From: Stomoxys calcitrans
Taxonomy: Eukaryota > Arthropoda > Insecta > Diptera > Muscidae
Reading direction: 5' to 3'
Length of the DNA stretch: 64,000 nt
Assembly (NCBI RefSeq): GCF_963082655.1
Contig: NC_081555.1
Span: forward strand, 177,180,944-177,244,943
A program made the position numbers and the translations under genes. Below are positions 11,696 to 23,320 of the stretch, piece after piece (within the stretch, counting starts at the first letter, position 1; each line of letters begins with the position of its first letter). The notes beneath the pieces were generated by a model. The model worked only from the letters and a program-made list of their open reading frames with translations. It had not been told where the DNA came from and did no database searches.

Positions 11696-13126
11696 AAACG
11701 CACGCCGATGCGAAGTGTTTTCGCTCTAAAACACATATTTTTATTCCAATTTTTTTAAACTTTGGCAGGAGACCTTTTTTTATTCTAACACATTTGTATT
11801 GTAAACCCTGGGCAAATCTATCAATGTTTTAGTGTAGGCCCCATATAAGGTTCCATTTCACAAATAGACATTTTTATATAGAGTTTAATGAAGTGTAAAT
11901 GAATTTTAGAGTAGATAGAATCCGAGTTGAGAAATGTTTTATACATCGTTGGAAAGGTATGAAAATTTCCTTTACGATAAGGTATGTTGCGTAAATATGG
12001 CTATAGTGTGTCATGTGCAATTAGGACAACAAAAACAAAATTTGGGAAATTCGACTTTTTTGAAAAATTGACTTTTTTATTGCCGGTTCCATAAAATGGA
12101 ATAGAATAGAGATATTTCCATGATTCTTTTTGTGTTTTGTAGAAGAAGTGTTACCAAATAAAAGTTTATTTAACATCTTTGCAATAAAATGTGACGTAAT
12201 ACTTGTTTTTTAGCAATGAATATAGCACTACTTGAAAATTGACTTTTTTCAGTATTTTGATCGCTACGATCTCATTTATGGCTAGGATATGGCGAGACAT
12301 ACCTTAAAATGTTGGGAACATTTTAAGCTTTCATTTAAGTTCAAAAAAAGCGAAAAAATCCCCGTGGAACTTTTTTTCCAGTGAGAAACTTTTGAAGTTT
12401 AGTAAAAAAATTGGCCATTTTGGTCTTAAGATAACGGTGTTGTTTGATATCGAAATTAGCCAAATTAGCACTTAAAACTTTTCTTAATACCTCGACTTTG
12501 TGAAAATGGAAAGAAATGATAATGCTTTGACGGCCAAAGTTTGCGAAAACTTAAAGGAAATGGGAGTATCTTTTTTGAAAAATTTTGCAATTTTTTGACA
12601 AAAAAAATATTTTTCATATTGAAAACGATGCCATTTTTAAACCGCCAAAGATATTCACGTGATTCCTTTTGTATTTTATGCACACATATGCTGGCATAAT
12701 TTGTGTGAAGTATGAAGTTTATAGCTTTAAAATTGACGGAGTTATTAAAAAAACACTGAAAAAAACCAAGGCCAAATTTTCATATTTTAAAATTAAACAA
12801 TTCATAACTCCTTAACAGTACACGATGGCATGGTACTTTATGCATAAGTTTTTTAGATCTTGTCAAGCTCTTTCTCTAGAGTCCTAAATCATGTAAATCG
12901 GTTGAGTAGATCAAAAGTTATGGCCCCCAGAAGCTTGGAGAAGTCAAAAGTGGTCAACTTTCACACCCTGTAGCTCACCCTGTATTAAAGATATGGACCA
13001 ACAACAGCACTTTTCTGAAAGCCTATGTCCTCCTCTACAAATGTCTAGAACATTTTGTATGGCTAAAATCAACAGATAAAAAGTTGTAGACTTATTTCCA
13101 ATTTTTTTGCCATTTGGCCCACTGTG
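11696..13126 (-). repeat. Transib right inverted arm (1431 bp)
   Basis: Near-identical inverted copy of the left arm and the same length. It ends CCCACTGTG at 13126. The 72-residue - strand frame at 12465-12683 lies wholly within this arm and is disrupted in the other arm, so it is not treated as a gene. Confidence 0.92.
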
Positions 13127-13130
13127 AACG
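13127..13130. repeat. Target-site duplication AACG, right copy
   Basis: Direct repeat of 7774-7777 immediately outside the right Transib tip. Confidence 0.7.
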
Positions 13131-13320
13131 TCATCGTCGTAGTCAACAAACTTTTACTGTCCACTTAAAATGATCTGAAAACCAGACATATATCCAAGAG
13201 TCAAAGAGGGACACACAACCCCTCTCTGTGGTGATTCAGCTCTAATCACAATCTTCCTATTTGGTTCATTTGTTGGCATTCACTTGGTAGTTATCTACGA
13301 CTACAATGACCTTATGAAAA
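13130..13320 (-). pseudogene. Non-LTR retrotransposon RT relic, upstream half
   Basis: On the - strand the translation contains SPQRGVVCPS, a worn form of the TPQGGVLSP motif, followed after an in-frame stop by VDYDDDV, a worn form of the catalytic YADDV motif. The Transib element is inserted directly after it, and the frame resumes at 7773 as VVIMVSG. This is a dead LINE that served as the Transib target. Confidence 0.6.
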
Positions 13321-13329
13321 CTATTTCAA

Positions 13330-14060
13330 CCTGTCATCATGGTAGTTTTGTGGGTTGTTGTTGTAGCCACATTGTCATGTGGAGGTGGCGATCCTTGCCA
13401 GGCTCCTGTAGGTGAGCAAGCTCGTTCCGGTACCGATCGCCACGAGAACAGGGTGGCCAGTTGGTTATTTGAAGGCGCCAATAACCCGACGTGTGATATC
13501 GAGCAGCATAGCCACTCAGTATTCATGAAAGAGTCGGTGGGCCTAACATAACTCACTGTCCCAAATTTCAGCAAAATCGGATGATAAATGTGGGTTGTAT
13601 GGGTCTAAGACCCTAAATCGGCGGATCGGTCTATATGGGGGGGGGCTATATCAAAATATAGTCCGATATATCCCATCTTCGAACTTAACCTGCTTATAGA
13701 CAAGAAAAGAATCTGTGCAATGTGTCAGCTCAATATCGCTGTTTTTAACGACTGTAGAGTGATGTTAACAGACAGACGCACGGACATGGCTAGATAGCCT
13801 TAGATTTTTTTTTTTGGTTATTTAAAGGCGCCAATAATCCGACTTGTCATATCGAGCATCATAGACACTCAGTATTTATGAAAGACTCTTAGCCGCCCGG
13901 CCTCTCACTGAGACTCTCCGCTCGATACCGCTGATTGTCCGCGACTACCGTTGCAGCTACTCTGTATGGAGCATTCCACTATCCGAATAGCAGCTCAGCT
14001 TCTCGCGACAGCAATGAAGACCACATAGATCGAACCTCAATATTCCAGCCAGTTTTGTGA
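13330..14060 (+). repeat. Dispersed repeat with a 74-bp segment in two copies
   Basis: The segment 'ggttatttgaaggcgccaat...' at 13463-13536 recurs with several changes at 13818-13891. Between them (about 13545-13812) lies a fragment with 'aaatttcagcaaaatcgga', 'ggatcggtctatatgg' and 'cggacatggctag', which belongs to the palindrome-headed repeat family. It looks like an insertion or a nested repeat. No intact coding frame is present. Confidence 0.5.
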
Positions 14061-14675
14061 GTAAAGCCTCTACCTTCAGAAGTATTTGGTATTTTGAACA
14101 TTTTTTAAATATGTGTTTTCTTGACACCCAATAATTAATAAACTTTTTTTTGTTGTGATGATTGGTCGAAACAAATTTGCCCAAATTTTTAAATGTCAGG
14201 GTTAATTGTATTTTCTTCTCCCTGTTTACAAATTTTTACATATCAAGTTCACAAAAAATGTGCTTTGTTGTATCAATTTGCCGATGCGGCCACCTCATTA
14301 AATACGCCTTGGCTTAAGATCTCCGAGGCGACAAATGAAAATGTAAACAAGTCAATTTAACGAAATATTGCTCTATTTTGCTGTAAGTGATTTTTTAGTA
14401 ACATTTTCTCAATCTAAATAAACGAACAATGATAAATGGAAAGATAAATTTCCAACTTCTAAACAATGATAAATGTCTACCGTCTAAAATTAAGTCCATG
14501 TGTCAATTCTCTTCTAGAAAGTCATTTATTTGGGCTCCCAAAATACCCAAACAAGAAGACATAGAAAACGTATTTCTCTAATTGAGTTCAAAACATGTTT
14601 TTGGTTATTTAGAAAGAAGAAAAAACAACAAAATAAAATAAGAAATTACAATAAATAATACAAAATCAAACTCAC

Positions 14676-14744
14676 CTGAGCAAATACATGTACGAAAAAT
14701 ATTACAAATGGTCTAAGGAACAATCTGAAGACACTACGTGACAT
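14676..14744 (-). CDS. Signal-peptide exon of an unidentified secreted or membrane protein
   Basis: Read on the - strand, ATG at 14744 opens a 23-codon frame with a basic n-region (R3, R7, R11), then the hydrophobic run PFVIFFVHVFA, then Gln. It ends exactly at CAG|GTGAGT, a strong splice donor in phase 0 at 14676/14675. This is the layout of a typical first coding exon, with likely cleavage after VFA. The next exon must lie at lower coordinates, but none was recognised before the window start. It cannot splice to the + strand gene at 32177 as the sequence stands, although that exon also begins in phase 0. Confidence 0.55.
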
Positions 14745-16530
14745 TTTATTGAAAAATAGGCTTGCTTGAAATCCTATAAGAATTTATATCGATATCGTGC
14801 ACACACGCACAAAATCGGGGTGATCCTTTATTTGTCCAAGGGAATTTTGGAAAAACTCATGTTATCTTGTGTCCAACACGTTTGTTAATCAAAACAGACG
14901 TGATTTTTGCTAAGGAAATCCAATAAAACACGCGTGACTTTTAAAAGCCAGACTCAGAACAAGGCTTTAGTTTGAGAACATACCAATGTACAAAAACGTG
15001 CTCTTAAGCCTATGTGTATAGGACTATGTTATACATTATGTGTGTGTGTGTGTATGCCTAAGAAATAATGTGTTTAGTTGTTTGAAACAACGTATGTTGA
15101 TCACGTGTTGAAAAACTGTGGGAAAACAAGCAAAGCAACACAGTAAAAAGCAACAATACCAAGAGCATCTCTGGCATGAGTAAGGGAATTGTTGCAGGCA
15201 TGTTCCCTCTGGCACACTATAAACACTTTGTTGCTACAAAACAACTACAACTACAACAACAACATTATTTGGGAACAGTCACACAAGGGAACACTAGAAT
15301 TGCATTAGCATGGCATTGACTTACAGGTAGAACAAATCTTTAGAGAGGCTTGGTGGTAAATGGTGGCCCTTTTGTTAACGGCAAGACACCATCATCATAA
15401 AAATGCCATAAAACACCATGGAAACTCAATCACGTTCATAATGTAAACACAACAGAAAAAATAGCAGTCACAGTAGTTCTACCATTCCAATAAGTCCATC
15501 GATCGATCAAACATTCTCCACTGGGGAAACATCAATGAATTTAAATTCAATTTAAAAGATCATTTAATTTGTGTTTTATGGAAATTTACACTGTTTGTGA
15601 CACCATAGCCATAGCCATAGCGACAACAACAAGAGCAAACTCTCTTCTTACTACCCATTGCCATTTGTGGTGTTAAATAAATGCACCGAAGAGAGGGCTA
15701 AGAAAACGATAAAATCCCCCCAATATTTACAGCCACAGCAGATCAGTTTGCCATAGATCCTCCTACTTCTTCTCCTTAGCAAGGGCTTACCATACATGGT
15801 CATAACAAAATCAATATTCCGGTGTGTCTTCTTTCTCTGCTCATCTAAGATTCTAATAAATTTTATAGCCCAAAGTGAAAAAAGTTCTTCCTCACCATCA
15901 TCATCATGACCAAATGCAAGACAATAAATTTGTCCATCTTTCCATTCCCAGATCCACCAGATAAACGAAACGGTATATCATCAAAATGCATTCGCTAGAG
16001 AGGTGCTCCTCTAATGCTTCTTCCCAAAAAAAAAAAAAATAGAAACAAATATTACCATGAAGTGCAACAATAATTTTTTAAATTTAGAATAGTCTGTCAC
16101 TTTCACTATAAGAAGAAATATTTCGGCTGCCGCGTTTTGTTACACAGCTTCTTTCTTTTAGATTGTAATCGCACGCGTTTTTACTGGCGCATTTCATGTC
16201 GTCATGGTTTTGTTTTTTGGTTAGCTGCAGTAAAGAATTTCACAGTGAAGGGCAAATTTATAGCTGAAGAAAGAGAAAAAACAGCCAAACTGAAGAAATT
16301 AGAAACATGGGGTATTGGTTTTTATGGGGCGTCCCCCAAATATGAACAGTTATTGCTCATTTTGAATGCCCAATGATTAATAGAAAGTGCTGTCAACATT
16401 TTTGCTATTTTTCCATAAAAAAATCGCTGAAGACCAAATTTTGATAAAAAATTTTCTATAAACTAAATTTTGATTATATGTTCCTTAAAAACATTTTTTC
16501 CAGTGAAATAATTTCTATAAGATTTAATCT
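14745..16530. other. Noncoding; possible 5' flank of the signal-peptide exon
   Basis: No coding frame of note. A short (GT)n run lies at 15039-15054 and repeated 'catagccatagcc' near 15605. The stretch nearest 14745 would be the 5' leader of the exon at 14676-14744 if that exon is real. Confidence 0.4.
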
Positions 16531-16540
16531 AAAGATAAAC

Positions 16541-16648
16541 GGCTTCATTCATAAAATTTTATGATGCCTTAAAATAGGTTTATTTGACAGTTCTATAAGG
16601 GAAATATATCAAATAAATCTATTTCAAATCTACATTAAATTTTGTGCA
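16541..16648. repeat. Small hairpin MITE, copy 1
   Basis: Contains AATAGGTTTATTTGACA and, after about 17 bases, a worn inverted copy (atCAAATAAATCTATTT). It is the inverted counterpart of the element at 26985-27085. Noncoding, class unknown. Confidence 0.6.
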
Positions 16649-16791
16649 TAACTGACTTCGATTGTGTGAAAAGTTTTGCTAAACATCAATTAAATTTTGT
16701 GAATTCTCTCTTAGTACATTCTCTCTTAAACAGTTGTATATTGACATCATTGTTATCATATGGCTGTCAAATAAGTTAAAAACAAATTTTT

Positions 16792-17910
16792 CTACAAATT
16801 GGCAGTTTCAATTACAAAGCCATTCGTGTTGAAATCTATGCTACTTTTGTAGATCCTATCAGGCATAGTAATATCAGGAATTGTAATAGTACAGTACTTT
16901 TTATCAATAAGCGGCACAGACAGTGTGTAATCCATAATGCCTGGGAAGTCGGGCGTTGTATCAAGAATACCACAGTGTCCGTAGGCGCCGTTTGACCAAA
17001 GATAAAGCTCCCTTAGCCTCACAGCAGTGGTCGCAGCAATTTGTCTACCCACGATGGCCAGAGGCATTGAAGCGCCCTCCACCAGACCACAACACCATAT
17101 AACATTATAGGTCTGTCAATGCCAGTATATACCCAGTGCATTTGGTTTAAACCCCCAACTTTTGCCAATAGCCCTCTTGCAGGTATATAGGGCAAGAGTT
17201 GATTTTGTTGCATTTTCCAAAATATTTGACTTGAAGTTAAATTTCCTCTCTAGCCAAAGACCCAGGTATTTTGCGCTTTAAGTAAATGAAACATACTCTC
17301 CTCCCAAAGAGACAGATGCCACTGTAAGTAACTTGTATCTCCTGCTGAAAAGACCTACTTATGTCTTGCACGGATTTACACCTAGACCACTTTCGGTAGC
17401 ACATTTCGCTGCACGTAGAGCTTCCTGAAGTATATCTTATCTTAGAGCAGTGGGAAACTTTCCCCTAACCGCAATTGCCACGTCATCAGCATATACGACC
17501 ACTTTTACACCCTTTTTCTTCAAGGGACAATAATATCTACATACCAAAGTAGTGGAGACAGTACACCTCCTTGAGGTGTTCCTCTGCTGACCCATCGTTT
17601 TAGATCTGCAGATCCCAGGCCCGTTGTAATGCATCTTTTAGTAAGTAAGTTATTAATAAACTTTCTTACCATAGTGTTGATGATGGAGAAAGTACAGGGT
17701 ATTGTGGCGATGCTGATATCGAGGGCGACGAGGAGTGCTCCAAGAGCAGCACTGAATGCGATACTTGATCTGACCTTTGCACTTGTACGTGGAGAGAGTT
17801 GAGAACAGTCCTCTGACTGAGATAGTCAGGAACTCGTGCTCTTCGGATTTCGGGCATTCGTTTGTTCTACGGTAGGCCGATGGCGTGGGACGACTACATG
17901 GCATTGGCAT
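16792..17910 (-). pseudogene. Non-LTR retrotransposon pol relic (RT and downstream)
   Basis: - strand fragments in different frames, in N- to C-terminal order. INNLLTKRCI and RGTPQGGVLSPLLW lie near 17550-17660, VVVYADDVAIAVRGKFP at about 17455-17505 (YADD at 17493), TGIDRPIMLYGVVVWWRAL at about 17070-17125, and GRQIAATTAVRLRELYLWS near 17000-17050. These are finger/palm and thumb motifs of an insect LINE of the I/jockey/R1 assemblage. Frameshifts and stops show it is dead. Confidence 0.8.
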
Positions 17911-19300
17911 TGCTAAACTAATCTTTCTTAGCTGGCGACTTGGGGTTTGTCTTCTCGGAGAGGTAAATTTAGGCTGGGGGCGTCCCGAAATTCTCTGTTC
18001 CCTCTATATACACAGATTGGTCCATATGAATGAGGGCACTGGATCAAAGATTTCTATTGAATTCTCGAAGATAAGAGAGTCACGTAGACTTCCGATCGGG
18101 TGTAGTGTCTTTCATATCCCAAATATCTCTACACAAAATAAAAAGACAACGTTTCTTAAAAAATTCCAATTAGCAATTTTGTAAACAGATGATTGTCATA
18201 GTTCGCTGCATTAGCAGACATGTACATTTAAAATCTGCGAAATTTGACAATGTTGCTAGCCACATGTTGAAATCATTTTGTAAAAAGAAGTTTTTTTGCA
18301 GAGCGTTTTGACAGTTATAGGGCGAAAACTCGAATTCAGTAGTAGGCTTTAATGAATAAAACTGATTAATAAAGTAATTTTGTTGAAAATATTGTAAAAT
18401 AAATTTTGAAAAATGGGATTTAAAACTAAATTTTATTCTTTCAAATGCATTATCTCCCACATTCCAGGCCTCCGGTTCTTCTTACTGATACATCCACCTT
18501 TTCATCCAGAGTGAAATGTTTATTTATTAACATTATAGACAATTTTAACCAAAACCAATATTTCTAAAGTCCTATTGAAAACAGGTTTCACCTCATATCC
18601 AACCTGTGTTAAGTTGTTTGTTAAGCCATTAAAAAAAGGTGCCATGCATTCATTTACGGCAGCATAATTTAAATGTATTGTGTGTTCTTACTTTTCTGTA
18701 TTCATTTGCATTTTAATTTCTCACAATTAAATGTTTACCCTAGACATGAATTAATGACCCAGACACAATTCGACAGGCCATACAAGGAACAATGTATTAT
18801 GAAAGTGTGAATGCATTACTTAAAAAGACATGAAGATATTTCTTTCAGACAATGACTTTAAACTTTTAATTTGAATTTAGATTTTCACAGTTTTTGAATA
18901 GTTCGATATTCTACAAAATAGGCAAAGAGAAAAGGCCTAATTTAAGATTTAAAATAAGGTCATGAAAATTAAAGTTGAAATTAATTTTAAATGAAAATAA
19001 AAAATTTTTAAAAAGTTAAAAAAAAATCCAATATAAAATTTTAATTATTCCATTAAATTAGATACAAAAATTAATAAAAATTTCTATGAAAATTTAATTT
19101 TTGAATAAAATTTTCTATAAAACTTAAAAGTCCCAAATATTCTCCTCCAACAACAAAAGAGATGTTCCCTCTATTCAAAGCAAAGTTGAGGGAGAAGATT
19201 GTGTGCAAACTTGGGAGAGTAAAGAGCTACAAGAAAACTCACACATAAAATTCATTACATTAGTAGATGACCACATAAAGAAAACAAAAATATTTTTATA
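17911..19300. other. Intergenic, no gene seen
   Basis: AT-rich with runs of 'aaattttaa' type. Frames at 17885-18184 and 18170-18460 have no recognisable family. Confidence 0.45.
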
Positions 19301-19329
19301 CTATACGCTGACAAAGGAAGAAAACCCGT

Positions 19330-20070
19330 GGCAATAGAAAAGGATGGCTGCGACACGAAGATGAAACCGATTTTAGGTGAAATGTGTACTATGGCTCAGA
19401 TCGGTCCAGATTTGGATATAGCTGCCATATATACCGATATCTCGATTTACGGTTTTGATCCCATAAAAAGCGCATTTATTGTCCAATGTCGCCAAAATTT
19501 GGTACAGTGAATTGTGCTAGGCCCTTCGACATTTCTTTTTAATGTGGCCCAAATCGGTACAGTTTTGAAAATAGCTGCCATATAGACCGATCTCTTAATT
19601 TAAGGTTTTGGGCCGATGGTGCCGAAATTTGGGACAGTGAGTTGTGTTAGGCTCTTCGACATATTTCTGCAACGTGGTCCAAAATCAGTCCAGATTTGGA
19701 CATAGCTGCCATATAGAATGATATCTCGATTTAAGGCCTTGGCCCAATAAAAGGTGCAATTTTACTCCGATTTCACTAAAATTTGACACAGTGACTTATG
19801 TAAGGTTTTTCGACATCCGTTTCGTATATGGTTCAAATCGGTTTATTTTTAGATATAGCTAATAAAAATATCACTATTTTATTATACACAATTGAACAAT
19901 GACTTGTACTTATTAGTATTTGGTCCAAATCGGAACATATTTCGATATAGCTGCAATGGGGCATAAGGTATGCAGTTTTTCACCGGATTTTGACGAAAGG
20001 TAGTTTACGTATATACCAGAGGTGGTGGATATCTAAAGTTCGGCCGGCCAAACTTAACGCCTTGTTACTT
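19330..20070 (-). repeat. Palindrome-headed repeat, reverse orientation
   Basis: Several units of 'ccagatttggatatagctgccatatagaccgatctc' type occur between 19400 and 19960. The copy ends with the inverted head 'aaagttcggccggccaaactt' at 20034-20054, then 'gttacttgttt'. The short frame at 19328-19510 is a translation of this repeat. Confidence 0.7.
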
Positions 20071-20416
20071 GTTTAAATTGTTTTTGTGTTAAGTTTAAAT
20101 TTATTTATATTAAGAAACACTTATTCAGATTCGCTGTTTAATTACTAAATTCAATGTACTAAATTTGTTGAATGCAAAAAAACCGAAATCATTATATGTT
20201 TTTCTATATACAGTATAGCAGTAACATGCAGCGTGGCAGACAAGCGATTTGCTTAAACCATCAAAGTTAAGTGAGTTTAACATAAACAATGAAATAATTG
20301 TCATAAACAATGAAATAATTGTCAATTGTCACTTGTCTGCAAAAAACATGTTTCATGAAGTTATAACACTGCTTTACAAATTGTAATGATCAGATCAGCG
20401 GCGAACTTTGAAAAAT

Positions 20417-20590
20417 GAGTTTTATTTTCTAAAGAAAGAATAAAACTCCAAAGAAGAGTATTATTTTCTAAAAGAAAAAATAAAACTCCTAAAAAGAGTT
20501 TTATTTTCTGAAGGAAAAAATAAAACTCCTGAAAAGAGTTTTATTTGTGATGGATAAATAAAACTCTCATTTTAAGAGTTTCATCCGATC
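20417..20590. repeat. Tandem array of about 41-bp self-inverted units
   Basis: GAGTTTTATTTTCT and its inverse AAATAAAACTC alternate about four times, so each unit of about 41 bp can fold on itself and the whole array forms nested hairpins. No coding capacity. It may be the core of a foldback element. Confidence 0.65.
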
Positions 20591-21062
20591 TTTTATTTTA
20601 CGTTGAAAAATAAGTTTTTTTTAAGTCACAAAATAACGATTAAAAAATAACTTTTTCGATAGCACTTATGACCGTTACAGTCCCAGGAAGAAAGTCATTT
20701 GAAATTGTTAGCAATAATGTAATTATTGAGAAAAAGAGAAAATTTTTTGTTTTTTGTTTTGTATATTAATTTTTAAATGTATAAAAATTTCAGTGAAATT
20801 TCCTGAGGAAGAAAACCGGTGGTTTTAGAACTATATTTTTCAATAATAAAATCATTGTCAATAATAATACCATTAGTTTTTTAAAAATTGTTTTAATGAG
20901 CTCAAGCCCAAAAAACCAGAATAGTATTAAATAAAAAGGTCAACCATACTCAAGAAAGCATAAAACTTAAAAAAAATTATGAAGATAAAATTTTTAAACG
21001 TTTTCATAGAAAATTATTATTATTGTCTGTTTGCGCTTTCTTTTTTTGATCTTAAAATCTTA

Positions 21063-21167
21063 TTGAGATTCCATTGTAGAATATTGTCCGGTTTTAGACC
21101 ATTTTTAATGCTTTTTTTTGCTAAACAATGGTCTAAAGCCGGACAGTATCCTGCAGTGAAATCTCAA
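21063..21167. repeat. Foldback MITE (about 105 bp)
   Basis: The left arm begins TTGAGATTCCATTGTAGAAT and continues to TCCGGTTTTAGACCATT. The right arm is its inverse, ending AATCTCAA, with arms of about 45 bp and a short T-rich loop. The left end is preceded by TA; a matching TA on the right is not obvious. Confidence 0.6.
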
Positions 21168-21169
21168 TT

Positions 21170-22660
21170 ATTATTATTTTATGAAATATGCAGCGAAATT
21201 ATTCATTCAATTTCAAATTTGTTTAAAAAAAAAAAATAACTTTTTTCAGGCTATGTTTTTAATTGAATATTCTGGTTTTCGGATTTACGTATTTCCTTTA
21301 ATAAAAATTCCTATGGGTACAAAAATATGTGAAGATTTTTTTTCTTAATGTTATTTTTGAATTTTTTCACTTTGCTGAATTATAAAATTTTAATGTTTTT
21401 GAATACCTCTCGCATTAGGCTACCCCTTAAGAAATGGATAATAAAAACTTCTCATTAATGCTAGAACACCAAACACCACTTTCAATTTAGAACCAAAAAG
21501 TGAAACTATAATTTATACTTAATTATGGGAGTGTCTGATGCGTGGAACGTGCATTTTGCCCCAAAAATAAAAACAAAAATCCCAAAATGAATACAAGGAA
21601 ATAAACAACAACAAAAATCATAGAAAAATGCAGCAACAAACAAACAAATCAAGACCAAATGATTATACACATGATGAAGATCACGATGAAAAAGATGATG
21701 ATCATCATCCTAATCATTATTATAAGTTGGAACATCATCATCATTGTCATTACCTTCATCCACATCCTCAACCTTCTGGCTTGCCATTCACTACAAACTC
21801 ATGACAAGTCCAAGAAGTTGGAAATATTTCTTCATGGGATTTTCTTATACCACTCACTAACAGGCTAAGATTCTTCTGATTGGAAATGCTTGTGCTGCTC
21901 TGAGTTTCCGGTTTAGCATAGATATCTAAAAATATTCCTTGTTATTCTTTTGCTAAGTGGATCCATGGTTTGTTGCTTGTTTTTGTTTTTTCTTTTTGGT
22001 GGAGTTTTCATCTTGAATTTCTTCCTTATGGCGAGAAAAATTGAAAAGTTCAAAGCGACTTCATGCATCAAGTTTTGACAGTTCTAATGGTCTAGGCTTT
22101 AAATGCATGTAGTGAGAAGTAAGCAAGTAAGTGAGTGAGTGCGTGCATGCCAGCGATTAGGTGGCCATTTGGCTCATCATTGCCACCACCAACACAAAAT
22201 TGGAGGGAAAAAAATCCCCAAAATGGTTTCATTTTCCAATAATCTATTGTTGTTGTTGGCTCGGCACATGTGGACCACTTACTTAATACCCAATATTCAA
22301 TTGTTTTTAGTTTTTTGTCTTGTTTTTTATGTGTTTTTTTTTTCTTTCTGCAATCTATAGAGACGCCAGCGATGATCGGAAGACACTGCTCCATTCTAAA
22401 TGAGAAAATTACAAAAATGTCATGTGGGGTCAGAGTCAATCGTTGGCGTTCATATCATCAGCAATGCCATAGCAAAATTCACTTAATTGCTGTTTAGGTG
22501 GAGAGGGGCAAAGTCAAGTTTCCCCACGCAATTTTTAATTTAATTGATAGTTTAATGTCTGACAATCGACAAGCTATCGATGAAGCTTAAAAATTAACAA
22601 AAAAAAATAATAATAAAAATTTAAAATTTCTAGGAATATGATTTTATTTATAATATATGA
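21170..22660. other. Intergenic with microsatellite-like (ATG/ATC)n
   Basis: About 21655-21780 is rich in 'gatgat' and 'catcatcat' runs. The 115-residue - strand frame at 22092-22439 and overlapping + strand frames show no family resemblance. 'agtaagcaagtaagtgagtgag' at 22118 is simple sequence, not a convincing splice donor. Confidence 0.45.
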
Positions 22661-22667
22661 AAGTAAA

Positions 22668-23040
22668 ACAAGCAAACAGGCATTAAGTTGGGCCGGACCA
22701 AACTTTGGATATCCACCACCTCGGATATTTATGTATGTAAACCAACTTTCGTCATAATCCGGTGAAAAATTCATTATTTATGCAGCTATATCCAAATATG
22801 GTCCAATTTGAAACAAATTCGGCACGGACATTAAGTTATCTAATAAACACATGTCACTGTTCAATTTTAGTTCAATATTGGTCTTTTTGGCAGCTATATC
22901 CAAATATAGACCGATCTGAACCATATAGGACATGGATGTCGAAAAGCCTTACATAAGTGACTGTGTTCAGCGAAATCGGATAATAAATGCATCTTTTATG
23001 GGTCAAGACTTTAAATCAAGAGATCGGTCTACGTGGGTGT
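22668..23040 (+). repeat. Palindrome-headed repeat, truncated copy
   Basis: The head 'aagttgggccggaccaaact' lies at 22684, followed by 'ggatatccaccacc' and units with 'gcagctatatccaaatat' and 'aagagatcggtctacg'. It stops where the mariner relic begins, near 23040. Confidence 0.7.
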
Positions 23041-23091
23041 TTCGGAAACTTCTTAGCCTAGCACAAAAAGCGCGGTATGAACAGAGAAAAG

Positions 23092-23307
23092 TTAAGTGTT
23101 TTGGAAACTTCCATCTCTGCTCTGAGCACATGTTAAATTTTGTTTCGATCTGGCAACTCCTTCATATTGAAACAGGTGTTCACAAAAGACGCATCCGTCT
23201 TTTAAGTGTTTTGGAAACTTCCATCTCTGCTCTGAGCACATGTTAAATTTTGTTTCGATCTGGCAACTCCTTCATATAGAAACAGGTGTTCACAAAAGAC
23301 GCATCCG
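23092..23307 (+). repeat. 106-bp tandem duplication in mariner 5' leader
   Basis: The 106-bp segment at 23092-23197 recurs at 23202-23307 with one difference seen (tattga/tataga near 23166 and 23276). The offset is 110 bp, with a 4-bp joint. Both copies run 'ttaagtgttttggaaactt ... gacgcatccg', just upstream of the mariner start codon. Confidence 0.85.
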
Positions 23308-23320
23308 CGATTTTCTTACA

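Larger units (their letters stand above)
7778..13126 (-). mobile_element. Transib DNA transposon, structurally complete
   Basis: A 5349-bp element flanked by AACG duplications. It consists of a 1431-bp left arm, a 2487-bp middle carrying one long gene, and a 1431-bp right arm that is the inverted copy of the left. Both tips read CACAGTGGGCCAAATGGC inward. The first seven bases, CACAGTG, equal the heptamer of vertebrate V(D)J recombination signals, as expected of Transib, the superfamily from which RAG1 is thought to derive. No second gene such as a RAG2-like one is present. Intact arms, intact transposase and a clean duplication point to a recent insertion. Most described Transibs have termini of tens of bases, so the very long arms are unusual. 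Confidence 0.92.

Noticed and set aside
12465..12683. 72-residue - strand frame in the Transib right arm
   Set aside because: Part of the noncoding inverted arm; the equivalent frame is not kept in the left arm.
17437..17634. A live reverse transcriptase because YADD is intact
   Set aside because: The flanking motifs lie in different frames with stops between them; the element is decayed.
22118..22140. Splice donor 'gtaagtgag' for an upstream exon of the membrane-protein gene
   Set aside because: It lies in a simple repeat of 'agtaagca/agtgagtg' and no open coding frame precedes it.
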